Below are positions 42,183 to 50,272 of a stretch of DNA of 64,000 nt, in pieces. Position numbers and translations under genes: made by a program. Within the stretch, counting starts at the first letter, position 1, and the number at the start of each line of letters is the position of its first letter. Source of the DNA: Actinomycetota bacterium (GTDB taxonomy: Bacteria > Actinomycetota > Acidimicrobiia > Acidimicrobiales > Ilumatobacteraceae); the NCBI GenBank assembly GCA_016870865.1, contig VGAC01000001.1:124001-188000 (forward strand), read 5' to 3'. Below the pieces are notes generated by a model. That model was not told where the DNA came from, made no database searches, and saw nothing but the letters and a program-made list of their open reading frames with translations.

Positions 42183-42967
42183 ACGGGCGGCCCCGGGACG
42201 ACGAAGCGCTCCTCGAGGCGCGTCATCGCCTCATCGCTGACACCGAGGCTTCGCGCAAACGTGCGCATGGATCCGTGTTCGGCGACCCAACCCACCATCA
42301 AGTCGCGCAGCGCACGACCATCGGCGGCGAGGAATGCTGCGGGTGCATTGCCGAGTCGCTCTCTGAGATTCGAGTCGTATGACTCGGCCCATGCACGCAG
42401 GCGCTCCATGCCGTTGTTGCTGAGCTCGAAGTCGGCAACCACGATGTCGTCGGAAACGCCAACGATCGTCAGCATCATCATTGCCACAAGGCCCGTGCGG
42501 TCTTTGCCCGCCGCGCAATTGAACACGACAGGGTCGTCGAGCATTGCCACGGTTTCGACGGCGGCTGCAAGCTGGTGGCCACCCTTGCGAATCATCTCTG
42601 GATAGGCCCACATCAAGAATTCGTACGCCGAGTCGACGTCGGGGGTGTCGTCGTCGGTCCAGGGAATGTCGAGGACAGGAAAATGGTGCAGCGTCACGGG
42701 GTACAGGTCGTCGCGGAAGCGTCCGCGGGTTTCCCATTCGTGGGCCGATCGCAGGTCGACGACGTGGCGCACGCTGCGCGACTGCAGGTGTGCCCAGTCG
42801 GCTTCGTTCAGCCTGTAGAGGGCATCCGATCGGTACACCACACCCCATCGCGTCGAGCGACCATCAACCGTCGGATAACCCCCCAGGTCTCGGCAGTTGT
42901 GGGCTGTTTCTAGCGGCACATGCCGGTCGGGGTGCGCGGCGAATTTGCTTGCCGGTCCGATGCTCAC
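42179..42967 (-). CDS. Tyrosine-protein phosphatase (DSP/Y_phosphatase3 type)
   Basis: A 262-residue protein with the P-loop VFNCAAGKDRTGLVAMMML (C-x5-R) and the N-terminal NCRDLGGYPTVDGRSTRWG typical of bacterial MptpB-like lipid/tyrosine phosphatases. The general-acid region is near LDIPWTDDDTPD. The substrate could be phosphotyrosine, phosphoserine or a phosphoinositide. The start GTG at 42967 is set by its promoter hexamer. Confidence 0.9.
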   Translation of the reverse strand: MSIGPASKFAAHPDRHVPLETAHNCRDLGGYPTVDGRSTRWGVVYRSDALYRLNEADWAHLQSRSVRHVVDLRSAHEWETRGRFRDDLYPVTLHHFPVLDIPWTDDDTPDVDSAYEFLMWAYPEMIRKGGHQLAAAVETVAMLDDPVVFNCAAGKDRTGLVAMMMLTIVGVSDDIVVADFELSNNGMERLRAWAESYDSNLRERLGNAPAAFLAADGRALRDLMVGWVAEHGSMRTFARSLGVSDEAMTRLEERFVVPGPPV

Positions 42968-42973
42968 GGGACC

Positions 42974-42979
42974 ACGCTA
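42974..42979 (-). promoter_or_regulatory. -10 hexamer TAGCGT, leaderless phosphatase
   Basis: Six nt separate it from GTG 42967. Confidence 0.6.
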
Positions 42980-43010
42980 TTCACCCTTGCAAAAGTTACC
43001 GATTGGTAAC

Positions 43011-43016
43011 TAGGGT
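43011..43016 (+). promoter_or_regulatory. -10 hexamer TAGGGT, leaderless start at 43024
   Basis: Seven nt separate it from ATG 43024. Confidence 0.6.
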
Positions 43017-43023
43017 GACCGCC

Positions 43024-43881
43024 ATGTCTTCACCTGCTGTTTCGTGTCTCGGCATCGCGGGTTCAGGAATCATGGCGGCCGGCATCGCAGAGGTTGCGCT
43101 GCTCGCCGGTTTCGAAGTCGTGGTGCGCTCGCGAACCGAGCGCGGCGCGGCCGACCTCGTTGCCCAAGTGTCCAAGAGCCTTGGCAAGCGGGTCGAACGC
43201 GGCAAGTTGGAGTCACACGTACGCGATACCGCACTGCAGCATCTCACCACGACGACGACCCTCGAGGATTTGTCGCGTGGATCGATCGTCATCGAGTCCG
43301 TCGTCGAGGACTACGAACAAAAAATGCTGCTCCTGCGCCAACTCGACTCCGTGATGCCGGTTGGCTCGATCATCGCGACGAACACGAGCACGCTGTCGGT
43401 GTCGGATCTCGCCTTGGCGACGCTGCAGCCTGATCGCGTGTGCGGCATCCACTTCTTCAACCCCGCCACGACGATGCCCCTCGTCGAGGTCATCCGTCCG
43501 GCCACTGCGTCACAGTCGACGATCGAGGCTGCCCTGGCCTTCGTTGCTGCGTGCGGCAAGGACGCCGTTCTCGTGCGCGATGATCCGGGATTCATCGTCA
43601 ACGCCTTGCTGTTTCCCTATCTCAACAACGCGATCAAGATGATGGAACGCGGTACCGCATCGATCGACGACATCGACACGGCCATGAAGGGCGGATGCAA
43701 CTTCCCGATGGGGCCTTTCGCCCTGCTCGACCTCGTTGGTCTCGACACCTCGCTCTCCATCATCGAAACCCTCCATGCTGCTTCGGGCAAGGACGCTGAT
43801 CGCCCCGCCGAATCGTTGGTTCGCCTCGTCGGCGAGGGACACCTTGGCCGCAAGACCGGTCGGGGCTTCCACACCTACTGA
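43024..43881 (+). CDS. 3-hydroxybutyryl-CoA dehydrogenase
   Basis: A 285-residue NAD(P)-dependent enzyme interconverting acetoacetyl-CoA and 3-hydroxybutyryl-CoA. The dinucleotide site is LGIAGSGIMAAGIAEVAL, the catalytic His lies in GIHFFNPATTMPLVEV, and NFPMGPFALLDLVGLD and GRKTGRGFHTY follow. It supplies the reductive step between the thiolase (59919) and crotonyl-CoA reductase (58502) of the pathway seen in this window. It could also serve beta-oxidation. Confidence 0.92.
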   Translation: MSSPAVSCLGIAGSGIMAAGIAEVALLAGFEVVVRSRTERGAADLVAQVSKSLGKRVERGKLESHVRDTALQHLTTTTTLEDLSRGSIVIESVVEDYEQKMLLLRQLDSVMPVGSIIATNTSTLSVSDLALATLQPDRVCGIHFFNPATTMPLVEVIRPATASQSTIEAALAFVAACGKDAVLVRDDPGFIVNALLFPYLNNAIKMMERGTASIDDIDTAMKGGCNFPMGPFALLDLVGLDTSLSIIETLHAASGKDADRPAESLVRLVGEGHLGRKTGRGFHTY

Positions 43882-43904
43882 CACGAGGCACTAGAACTGG
43901 TTGC

Positions 43905-44588
43905 GTGTCATGGGATGCAACGCCGGTTCCCGTCGGTGAAAGCCGCTGGGATTTCCCACCGCCCGAGAATTGGTCGAACGACGACCTCGTTGCGGCAGGT
44001 GCCGACCTCGAACCGGCGACTCTCGTCCGCGCATATCGGTCGGGGCTCTTTCCGATGGGTATCGGACGCACCAACCGCCAACTCGGATGGTGGTCTCCTG
44101 CTGCCCGTGGCGTTCTTCCCCTCGACGCACTGCGCGTCACTCGTTCGATGCGCCAGAGTGCGCGCCGCTACACCGTGAGCATCGACACCTGTTTTGGGGA
44201 GGTGATCCGCGCCTGTGCGTCACCGACGCGCGAGGGCGTGTGGATCACACGCCAATTCATCGAGGCCTACGAAGAACTTCACCGACTCGGCTGGGCACAC
44301 TCGGTCGAGACCCGCAACGCCGAGGGCCACCTGGTCGGTGGTCTCTACGGCGTGCGCATCGGGGCATTCTTCGCCGGCGAGTCGATGTTCCACATCCAAC
44401 GCGACGCAAGCAAGGTCGCGCTCATGCACCTTGTTTCCAAGATGCGGGCCGCGGGCATGACCCTGCTCGACGTTCAGTGGACCACTCCACACCTCGAATC
44501 ACTCGGGGTGGTCGAGGTGCCCCGGTCCGAGTATCTCGAGCTACTGGGATGCGCCGTTGGGAAATCTCGCCCGGCGCGTGAGACTTGA
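43905..44588 (+). CDS. aat: Leucyl/phenylalanyl-tRNA-protein transferase
   Basis: Adds Leu or Phe to proteins with N-terminal Lys or Arg, marking them for ClpS/ClpAP degradation. The 227 residues include RSGLFPMGIGRTNRQLGWWS, GVWITRQFIEAY and VGGLYGVRIGAFFAGESMFH. The GTG start at 43905 has a near-consensus TAGAAC 7 nt upstream. The mutase gene follows after 3 nt. Confidence 0.94.
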   Translation: MSWDATPVPVGESRWDFPPPENWSNDDLVAAGADLEPATLVRAYRSGLFPMGIGRTNRQLGWWSPAARGVLPLDALRVTRSMRQSARRYTVSIDTCFGEVIRACASPTREGVWITRQFIEAYEELHRLGWAHSVETRNAEGHLVGGLYGVRIGAFFAGESMFHIQRDASKVALMHLVSKMRAAGMTLLDVQWTTPHLESLGVVEVPRSEYLELLGCAVGKSRPARET

Positions 44589-44591
44589 CCC

Positions 44592-46562
44592 ATGACCGCC
44601 GAGAACCGCCCCGCTGAACCCCGTCGCCAAGACGCGTGGCTGATGCGCACCTATTCGGGGCATTCCACCGCCACGGCATCCAATGAGCTGTACCGAACGA
44701 ACCTGTCCAAGGGTCAAACGGGTCTCTCGATCGCGTTCGACCTGCCGACACAAACGGGCTATGACCCCGACCACGTTCTCGCCCGTGGTGAAGTCGGCAA
44801 GGTCGGTGTTCCCGTCGCACACCTCGGCCACATGCGCACGCTGCTCGATGGAATTCCGCCGGGGCAGATGAACACCTCGATGACGATCAATGCGACTGCT
44901 CCATGGTTGCTCGCCCTCTACGTCGCCAATGCCGAGGAGCAGGGAACACCGAGTGGCGCGCTGCGCGGCACGACGCAGAACGACATCGTGAAGGAGTACC
45001 TCTCGCGTGGAACCTACATCTTCCCGCCGGCGCCGTCGAAGCGGTTGATCGTCGACATGGTGGCCTGGTGCACGAACAACGCACCTAAGTGGAACCCGAT
45101 GAACGTGTGCTCCTACCACCTCCAAGAAGCAGGAGCCACACCGGTTCAGGAAATTGCCTACTCACTGGCGACTGCCATCGACATTCTCGACGCGGTCCGC
45201 GCCAGCGGACAGGTGCAAGAGGCACAGTTTGCACAGGTGTTCGGCTCCATCTCGTTCTTCGTCAACGCCGGTATTCGCTTCGTCGAGGAAATGTGCAAGA
45301 TGCGCGCATTCACCGAATTGTGGGATCGCATCGGTCTCGAACACTTCGGCGTCACCGACCCAAAAGCCCGTCGCTTTCGCTACGGCGTGCAGGTCAACTC
45401 ACTTGGTCTCACCGAAGTACAACCCGAAAACAACGTCCAGCGCATCGTGCTCGAAATGCTCGCCGTCACCTTGTCGAAAAAGGCACGTGCACGTTCGGTT
45501 CAGTTGCCCGCGTGGAACGAGGCCCTCGGCCTTCCGCGCCCGTGGGACCAACAGTGGTCGCTGCGCATGCAACAGGTCCTCGCATTCGAAACCGACCTAC
45601 TCGAACACGGCGACATCTTCGACGGCTCGAAGGTCGTCGAGTCCCGGACGGCCGAGATTCGTGACGCAGCGTGGGAGGAACTCCAGGAAATCCTTTCGCT
45701 CGGTGGTGCCTTCGAAGCCATCGAGGAACTCAAGGGTCGCCTCGTCGCATCGATGGCCGAGCGCACCCGTCGCATCGAAAGCGGCGACCAGGTCGTGGTG
45801 GGCGTCAACAAGTTCACCGAGACCACCGACTCGCCACTCGGAGGCGACGGCAACATCCTCAAGGTCGACCCGGCGGTCGAGGCGCAGACGGTGGCCGATA
45901 CCAACGCCTGGCGTGCCGCGCGTGACAACGCCGCGGTGCAGGCCGCCCTTGGCGACCTGCGTCGCGCGGCCACCGAGGGTCAAAACATCGTGCCGCCGTC
46001 GATCGCGCTTGCAAAAGCCGGCGGAACCACGGGCGAATGGGGCTCGGCGCTGCGCGAGATTTTTGGTGAGTACCGCGCCCCGACGGGTGTCGGCGCAGCA
46101 CTGGGTCGCCGCACCGCCGAACTTGCCGAGGTCGCCCGGTTCGTGAAGAGCATCCCGGGTGGCCCGCCCAAGTTCCTCGTCGCCAAGCCCGGCCTCGACG
46201 GTCACTCGAACGGCGCCGAACAGATCGCCGTCGCCGCGCGTGATGCCGGCATGGAAGTCGTCTACAGCGGCATTCGGCTAACGCCCGAGCAAATCGTCGC
46301 CAGCGCACGCGATGAAGACCCCGACATCATCGGCCTGTCCATCCTGTCGGGCTCGCACCTCGCGCTTGTTCCCGAGGTTCTCACCCTGCTCGCCGCCGAA
46401 GGTCTCGACACGCCTGTCATCGTCGGCGGCATCATTCCCGAGGACGACCGCGATGATCTCCGCAAGCGCGGCATCGCGGCGGTCTATACGCCGAAAGACT
46501 TCGACATTTCGCGCATCATGGGCGAAATTGCCCACATCGCCGCGGCGCGCCGCAGCAAATAG
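44592..46562 (+). CDS. ecm: Ethylmalonyl-CoA mutase (MeaA type)
   Basis: A 656-residue B12-dependent mutase with catalytic and cobalamin domains in one chain. The N-terminus (LMRTYSGHSTATASNELYR, then LSKGQTGLSIAFDLPTQTGY) is the MeaA/Ecm type, not that of methylmalonyl-CoA mutase. The cobalamin motif DGHSNG (DxHxxG) is near residue 533, with SGSHLALVPEV and GGIIPEDD following. Ecm converts ethylmalonyl-CoA to methylsuccinyl-CoA in the ethylmalonyl-CoA pathway of acetyl-CoA assimilation. Crotonyl-CoA carboxylase/reductase and the epimerase lie 12-15 kb away. Confidence 0.93.
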   Translation: MTAENRPAEPRRQDAWLMRTYSGHSTATASNELYRTNLSKGQTGLSIAFDLPTQTGYDPDHVLARGEVGKVGVPVAHLGHMRTLLDGIPPGQMNTSMTINATAPWLLALYVANAEEQGTPSGALRGTTQNDIVKEYLSRGTYIFPPAPSKRLIVDMVAWCTNNAPKWNPMNVCSYHLQEAGATPVQEIAYSLATAIDILDAVRASGQVQEAQFAQVFGSISFFVNAGIRFVEEMCKMRAFTELWDRIGLEHFGVTDPKARRFRYGVQVNSLGLTEVQPENNVQRIVLEMLAVTLSKKARARSVQLPAWNEALGLPRPWDQQWSLRMQQVLAFETDLLEHGDIFDGSKVVESRTAEIRDAAWEELQEILSLGGAFEAIEELKGRLVASMAERTRRIESGDQVVVGVNKFTETTDSPLGGDGNILKVDPAVEAQTVADTNAWRAARDNAAVQAALGDLRRAATEGQNIVPPSIALAKAGGTTGEWGSALREIFGEYRAPTGVGAALGRRTAELAEVARFVKSIPGGPPKFLVAKPGLDGHSNGAEQIAVAARDAGMEVVYSGIRLTPEQIVASARDEDPDIIGLSILSGSHLALVPEVLTLLAAEGLDTPVIVGGIIPEDDRDDLRKRGIAAVYTPKDFDISRIMGEIAHIAAARRSK

Positions 46563-46595
46563 TCACGATCGTTGCCGCGTGTTGGCGTCGACCAC

Positions 46596-47291
46596 CTAGA
46601 GGCGTTCGCGGTTGGTCCATCCTGCGAAGGCGGGGGTGGACTCGAAGGATGTGATCAGTGCATAGCGGGGGAAGTCATGGTTGTGTACCACGACGTGCCA
46701 CAAACGCTGCGTGTCGACGACGAATCGTGCACCTTGAGGCAACGGAACACGACGTTCGGTGGCCGGATCAGGAAGACCGTCGGCATCGTTGTCCATCAGC
46801 AGCATGTAACTGTCGGGGCTGTGCGTGAGTTCCACCCAGCTGCGAACGATCCAACCCTCGTTTTCGGGGTTCAAACGGTTGTTGTCATCGCGATGGATCG
46901 AGCGGATGGCGGTGTCACGATCTTGTGGTTCGAGTTTTATGACGCGAACACGACCGAAGTTTCCACCGGTTGCCTCCACGTACTTCGCCAGCGTCGGGGC
47001 CTTCGCCGCATTCGATGTGAAGATCGCACCCTTGTCGGGTTTGCCCTTGTCCCAGAATCCGCGACAATCGAGTTCACCGTCGGCCGAAGCGATCGGCGCG
47101 AAGTTCGTGTCGCCACCGCTCTTCCAGTCCAGGTACTCGAGCGACTCCCATTCATCCGACGTCACCGTGAATTCGATGGGCTTCAACGCGACGAAGCCCG
47201 TGTCGTGGAGTGCCGGAATTCGGTAGTGGCTGCTGTGCAGCGGAATCTTCACCGACCAGTGGTCGGGCGTCGGCCAGAACGACGTTTCCAT
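46596..47291 (-). CDS. Aspartyl/asparaginyl beta-hydroxylase-like oxygenase
   Basis: A 231-residue protein of the 2-oxoglutarate/Fe(II) oxygenase fold. The iron triad is His133, Asp135 (SIHRDDNNRLN) and His199 (QRLWHVVVHN), and Arg209 could bind 2-oxoglutarate. The pattern is that of the AspH family, which hydroxylates peptides or small molecules. The substrate is unknown. It is transcribed toward the mutase gene from its own leaderless promoter. Confidence 0.78.
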   Translation of the reverse strand: METSFWPTPDHWSVKIPLHSSHYRIPALHDTGFVALKPIEFTVTSDEWESLEYLDWKSGGDTNFAPIASADGELDCRGFWDKGKPDKGAIFTSNAAKAPTLAKYVEATGGNFGRVRVIKLEPQDRDTAIRSIHRDDNNRLNPENEGWIVRSWVELTHSPDSYMLLMDNDADGLPDPATERRVPLPQGARFVVDTQRLWHVVVHNHDFPRYALITSFESTPAFAGWTNRERL

Positions 47292-47298
47292 GCCCGTC

Positions 47299-47304
47299 AG
47301 TCTA
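47299..47304 (-). promoter_or_regulatory. -10 hexamer TAGACT, leaderless AspH-like gene
   Basis: Seven nt separate it from ATG 47291. Confidence 0.6.
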
Positions 47305-47309
47305 GGGCG

Positions 47310-47672
47310 CTACGGCTCCGCAGTGGTGTTGGAAATGACCGCCACAAAACCCGTTGCGGACGGAAGTTTGAGCACGTCACCTGCATTGAGCTTGTCGGGG
47401 TCATCGATCTCGTTGAGATCGATGATCTCCTGCATGTCGAGGTTGAACTTCCGCGCGATTGAAAACAGGGACTCACCGGGCAGCACCGTGTAGTCGGACG
47501 GTGGCGAGGATGTGGTCGTTGTCGACACGGGAACGATCGTGGATGTCGATGTCGTCGTCGTCGTCGATGTGGAGGACTCATCATCACCGATGAACGACGC
47601 CGCGACGGCTGCAAGCGAGAAGACGAGCATTCCTCCTGCCAACGACCACTGGAGACGTCCCCGAAGAAGCAT
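47310..47672 (-). CDS. Membrane-anchored LysM domain protein
   Basis: A 120-residue protein with an N-terminal membrane helix (about 10-26), a Ser/Thr-rich linker and one LysM domain (about 62-108: YTVLPGESLFSIARKFNLDM, DLNEIDDPDKLNAGDVLKL). LysM binds peptidoglycan, so it should tie the membrane to the wall. The linker holds a long Thr/Ser stretch that may be flexible. Confidence 0.88.
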   Translation of the reverse strand: MLLRGRLQWSLAGGMLVFSLAAVAASFIGDDESSTSTTTTTSTSTIVPVSTTTTSSPPSDYTVLPGESLFSIARKFNLDMQEIIDLNEIDDPDKLNAGDVLKLPSATGFVAVISNTTAEP

Positions 47673-47679
47673 CGAGGTG

Positions 47680-47685
47680 ATGGTA
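47680..47685 (-). promoter_or_regulatory. -10 hexamer TACCAT, leaderless LysM gene
   Basis: Seven nt separate it from ATG 47672. Confidence 0.55.
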
Positions 47686-47687
47686 TG

Positions 47688-48749
47688 TCAGACACTGCGC
47701 CATGCGATGGCATGGGCGAGGGACAGGAACTTTTCACGGACGTCCTCGCGCAGATCGAGGACGTCGAGTGCGCGTACGGCGACGTCGGTGAGTGTGCTGA
47801 TTCTTGATTCCACTGATGCAAGCGCGCCCGTTTCCACGATGACTCGACGAATGTCGTCGATCTGCGATGCGTCGAGCCCCGAGGTGCCGATGCGCCCGAG
47901 CACCGAACGCTGGGCCGGGGTGGATGCGGCGATCGCCTCGGCAACCAAAGCCGTCGGCTTCGACGCCCGCAGGTCGTCCCCGGCTGGCTTGCCCGTCACG
48001 TCGGGTTCCCCGAAGACGCCGAGCACGTCATCGCGCATCTGGAACGCCACCCCCAGGGACACTCCGTACCCTGACAACGCATCGAGGATGCCACCGGCAA
48101 CGGACGGGTCGGCGATCAACGCACCGATGTGCAGTGGCCTCTCGATGGTGTACTTGGCGGTCTTCAACAACCCGATGCGCTCGACGGTTGTGGATGCGAA
48201 GTCACGGCGTGCCGAGCCGATGACGTCGAGGTACTGCCCGATGTTCACCTCGAGACGCATCTGCCCCCACACATCACGCACCATTGCGGACATCGACCCC
48301 ATCAATTGGTCGGCAAAGACGTGGGCAATGTCACCCACCAAGATCGCCACCCCGTCACCGAAACGGTTCGCGTCTCCGGCCCACGCACCCTCGACATGGA
48401 GCCGTGTGTGGCGGATGTGGGTTGTTTCGTGTCCGCGACGTGATGCCGAACCGTCGATGACGTCGTCATGAAACAGCGCCATCGCATGCAACATCTCCAG
48501 CGCAGCACCCGCCCGCACGATGTCGGCGTTCGCCGTACCCCCCGCGGCAAGGGCGCCGAGCAGACAGAACGCGGGGCGCATCCGCTTGCCACCACCCAGC
48601 ACGAGGCCCCGCAACTCGTCGAAAAGCACACCGAGGTCGGGGTTGTCGGCGAGCCAACGATGCTCCTCGTGCGTGATCAATGCGGCAAGTTCGGCCTCGA
48701 CCTCATGCGCCAGATCGCCGACGAATGCGGGAACCTCAGCCTTTGGCAT
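47688..48749 (-). CDS. Polyprenyl diphosphate synthase (IdsA/GGPP synthase type)
   Basis: A 353-residue trans-prenyltransferase. The first Asp-rich motif lies in ALFHDDVIDGSASRRG and the second in AFQMRDDVLGVFGEPDVTGK; GGGKRMRPAFCLLG is the usual basic motif. It makes C15-C20 or longer prenyl diphosphates for quinones, carotenoids or lipids. The ATG at 48749 overlaps the xseB gene by 14 nt. The geranylgeranyl reductase at 2911 may use its product. Confidence 0.92.
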   Translation of the reverse strand: MPKAEVPAFVGDLAHEVEAELAALITHEEHRWLADNPDLGVLFDELRGLVLGGGKRMRPAFCLLGALAAGGTANADIVRAGAALEMLHAMALFHDDVIDGSASRRGHETTHIRHTRLHVEGAWAGDANRFGDGVAILVGDIAHVFADQLMGSMSAMVRDVWGQMRLEVNIGQYLDVIGSARRDFASTTVERIGLLKTAKYTIERPLHIGALIADPSVAGGILDALSGYGVSLGVAFQMRDDVLGVFGEPDVTGKPAGDDLRASKPTALVAEAIAASTPAQRSVLGRIGTSGLDASQIDDIRRVIVETGALASVESRISTLTDVAVRALDVLDLREDVREKFLSLAHAIAWRSV

Positions 48750-48975
48750 CGATCTCGCCAACGACCTGTTCGACGTGCAGACGTGCGTCACCGATTTTCG
48801 AACGACAGTGCTTGATGAGGGCGGCGGCACGCTTGACGCGGTCGGCCAGCACGTCGACGTCGATGCTCTCTGACTCGAGGGTGTCGAGAATCTCTTCGAG
48901 TTCGGCAACGGCATCGGCATAGCCCAACGATTCGATGTCGGATTTTGCTTTTGGGATCTTCTTGCCTTCAGCCAT
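48736..48975 (-). CDS. xseB: Exodeoxyribonuclease VII small subunit
   Basis: A 79-residue helical protein with the core GYADAVAELEEILDTLESES and VDVLADRVKRAAALIKHC, typical of XseB. It pairs with the XseA large subunit in the single-strand nuclease. It overlaps xseA by 8 nt and the prenyl synthase gene by 14 nt. Confidence 0.93.
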   Translation of the reverse strand: MAEGKKIPKAKSDIESLGYADAVAELEEILDTLESESIDVDVLADRVKRAAALIKHCRSKIGDARLHVEQVVGEIDAKG

Positions 48976-50272
48976 TTGCCGTGTCCTTTCCGGTCACCGT
49001 GCTCGTGATTGTGCCGTCTGCAACGGTGGTCACCAACGTTTCGCCTTCGTTTGCCTGCTTCGTCGAACGCAACGTGCTGCCATCGGTGGTACGGGTGATA
49101 CTCCATCCGCGGGCCATCGTGTTCACCGGGTCGAGCAACCTCGCCCGCGCGTCGAACACCGACAGGTTTCGTTCCGCCGCCGAGACAATGGCACCCGGCC
49201 GAGTGGTCAATTGCTGCGTCACCAGTGCGAGACGGGTGTTCGCCCGCTCCACTGCACCGATCGCCCTGGTTCTGATTCCTCCCGCCCGCTCGAGCAACCG
49301 CGACTCGGAAAGGTCGAGAAGCCCGCGCGCGTGGCGCGCGATCGATTGCCAGCCAGACTCGGCAGCATCGACCATTGCCAAGACACGATCTATCAGCGCT
49401 GCCGCACACGCGGTGGGTGTGGTGTAGTGCGCGTGAGCCACTTCATCGGCGATGCTGACGTCGATTTCGTGGCCGAGACCCGTGATGACGGGCAGGGGCG
49501 ACTGTGCAATCGCCACCGCGATCGCCTCGGCATCGAAACACGCAAGGTCGGTCTTCGAGCCGCCGCCACGCACCATCATGATCACGTCAATGTCGTCGCG
49601 CGCACCGAGGGCCCACAAGGCGTCCACGATCTGCGGCACGGCGAGATCACCCTGTACGCGTACGTTGGCAACCTTGAGTTGGAACGGAAGACCCGACGCC
49701 TCGAACCTGCTGCGGATGTCGTGCCAAGCCGCCGTTCCCACACTCGTGACGACACCGACGCGCAGTGGCAGATCGGGGAACTCGCGGTGGCGGTTCTCGT
49801 CGTACAAGCCGGCCGTCTTCAACTTCCTCACGAGTTCATCGCGCGACGCCTGCATGTCACCGAGGGTGAAACGTGGGTCGATCGATCTGACCACCAGGCT
49901 GAACTTGCCAGCTTCGACCCATACCTCCGGTTTGCCGTAGACCCGAACCTTGATGCCGTCTTTCATCGCCACCCGGTGTTCGCGCAGTGTGTTGTTCACC
50001 CGCACGAGATCGCTATCAAAGAACGTCGCTTCGAGCGTCCCGATGGACTTACCGTTCCTGTTCTCGACGAGTTGGCAGTACGCATGGCGACCAACCACAC
50101 GCCACTTCACGACCTCGCCCTGCACCCAGGCCCCGGTGCTGAACCCGCGGCCCAGTACACGGTTGACCGCATCGTTGAATTCGCTGACGCTCAGCGTCCG
50201 GTCTGCCGGCTCCCCACCCTCGGGTTCGTCCCCGAAGCCCTCGTTGCCGAAGTCATCTTCGAGAAGGCTCAC
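48968..50272 (-). CDS. xseA: Exodeoxyribonuclease VII large subunit
   Basis: A 434-residue nuclease subunit: an N-terminal OB-fold (TLSVSEFNDAVNRVLGRGFS), the catalytic core GVVTSVGTAAWHDI and VMMVRGGGSKTDLACFDAEA, then GLGHEIDVSIADEVAHAHYT, and a long coiled-coil tail. It degrades single-stranded DNA in repair. The GTG overlaps the ABC exporter stop by 4 nt. Confidence 0.95.
   Translation of the reverse strand: MSLLEDDFGNEGFGDEPEGGEPADRTLSVSEFNDAVNRVLGRGFSTGAWVQGEVVKWRVVGRHAYCQLVENRNGKSIGTLEATFFDSDLVRVNNTLREHRVAMKDGIKVRVYGKPEVWVEAGKFSLVVRSIDPRFTLGDMQASRDELVRKLKTAGLYDENRHREFPDLPLRVGVVTSVGTAAWHDIRSRFEASGLPFQLKVANVRVQGDLAVPQIVDALWALGARDDIDVIMMVRGGGSKTDLACFDAEAIAVAIAQSPLPVITGLGHEIDVSIADEVAHAHYTTPTACAAALIDRVLAMVDAAESGWQSIARHARGLLDLSESRLLERAGGIRTRAIGAVERANTRLALVTQQLTTRPGAIVSAAERNLSVFDARARLLDPVNTMARGWSITRTTDGSTLRSTKQANEGETLVTTVADGTITSTVTGKDTANG

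Noticed and set aside
47512-47590. Repeat of GTCGTCGTC-type triplets as a DNA repeat element
   Set aside because: It encodes the Ser/Thr-rich linker of the LysM protein on the other strand; the low complexity is protein-driven.
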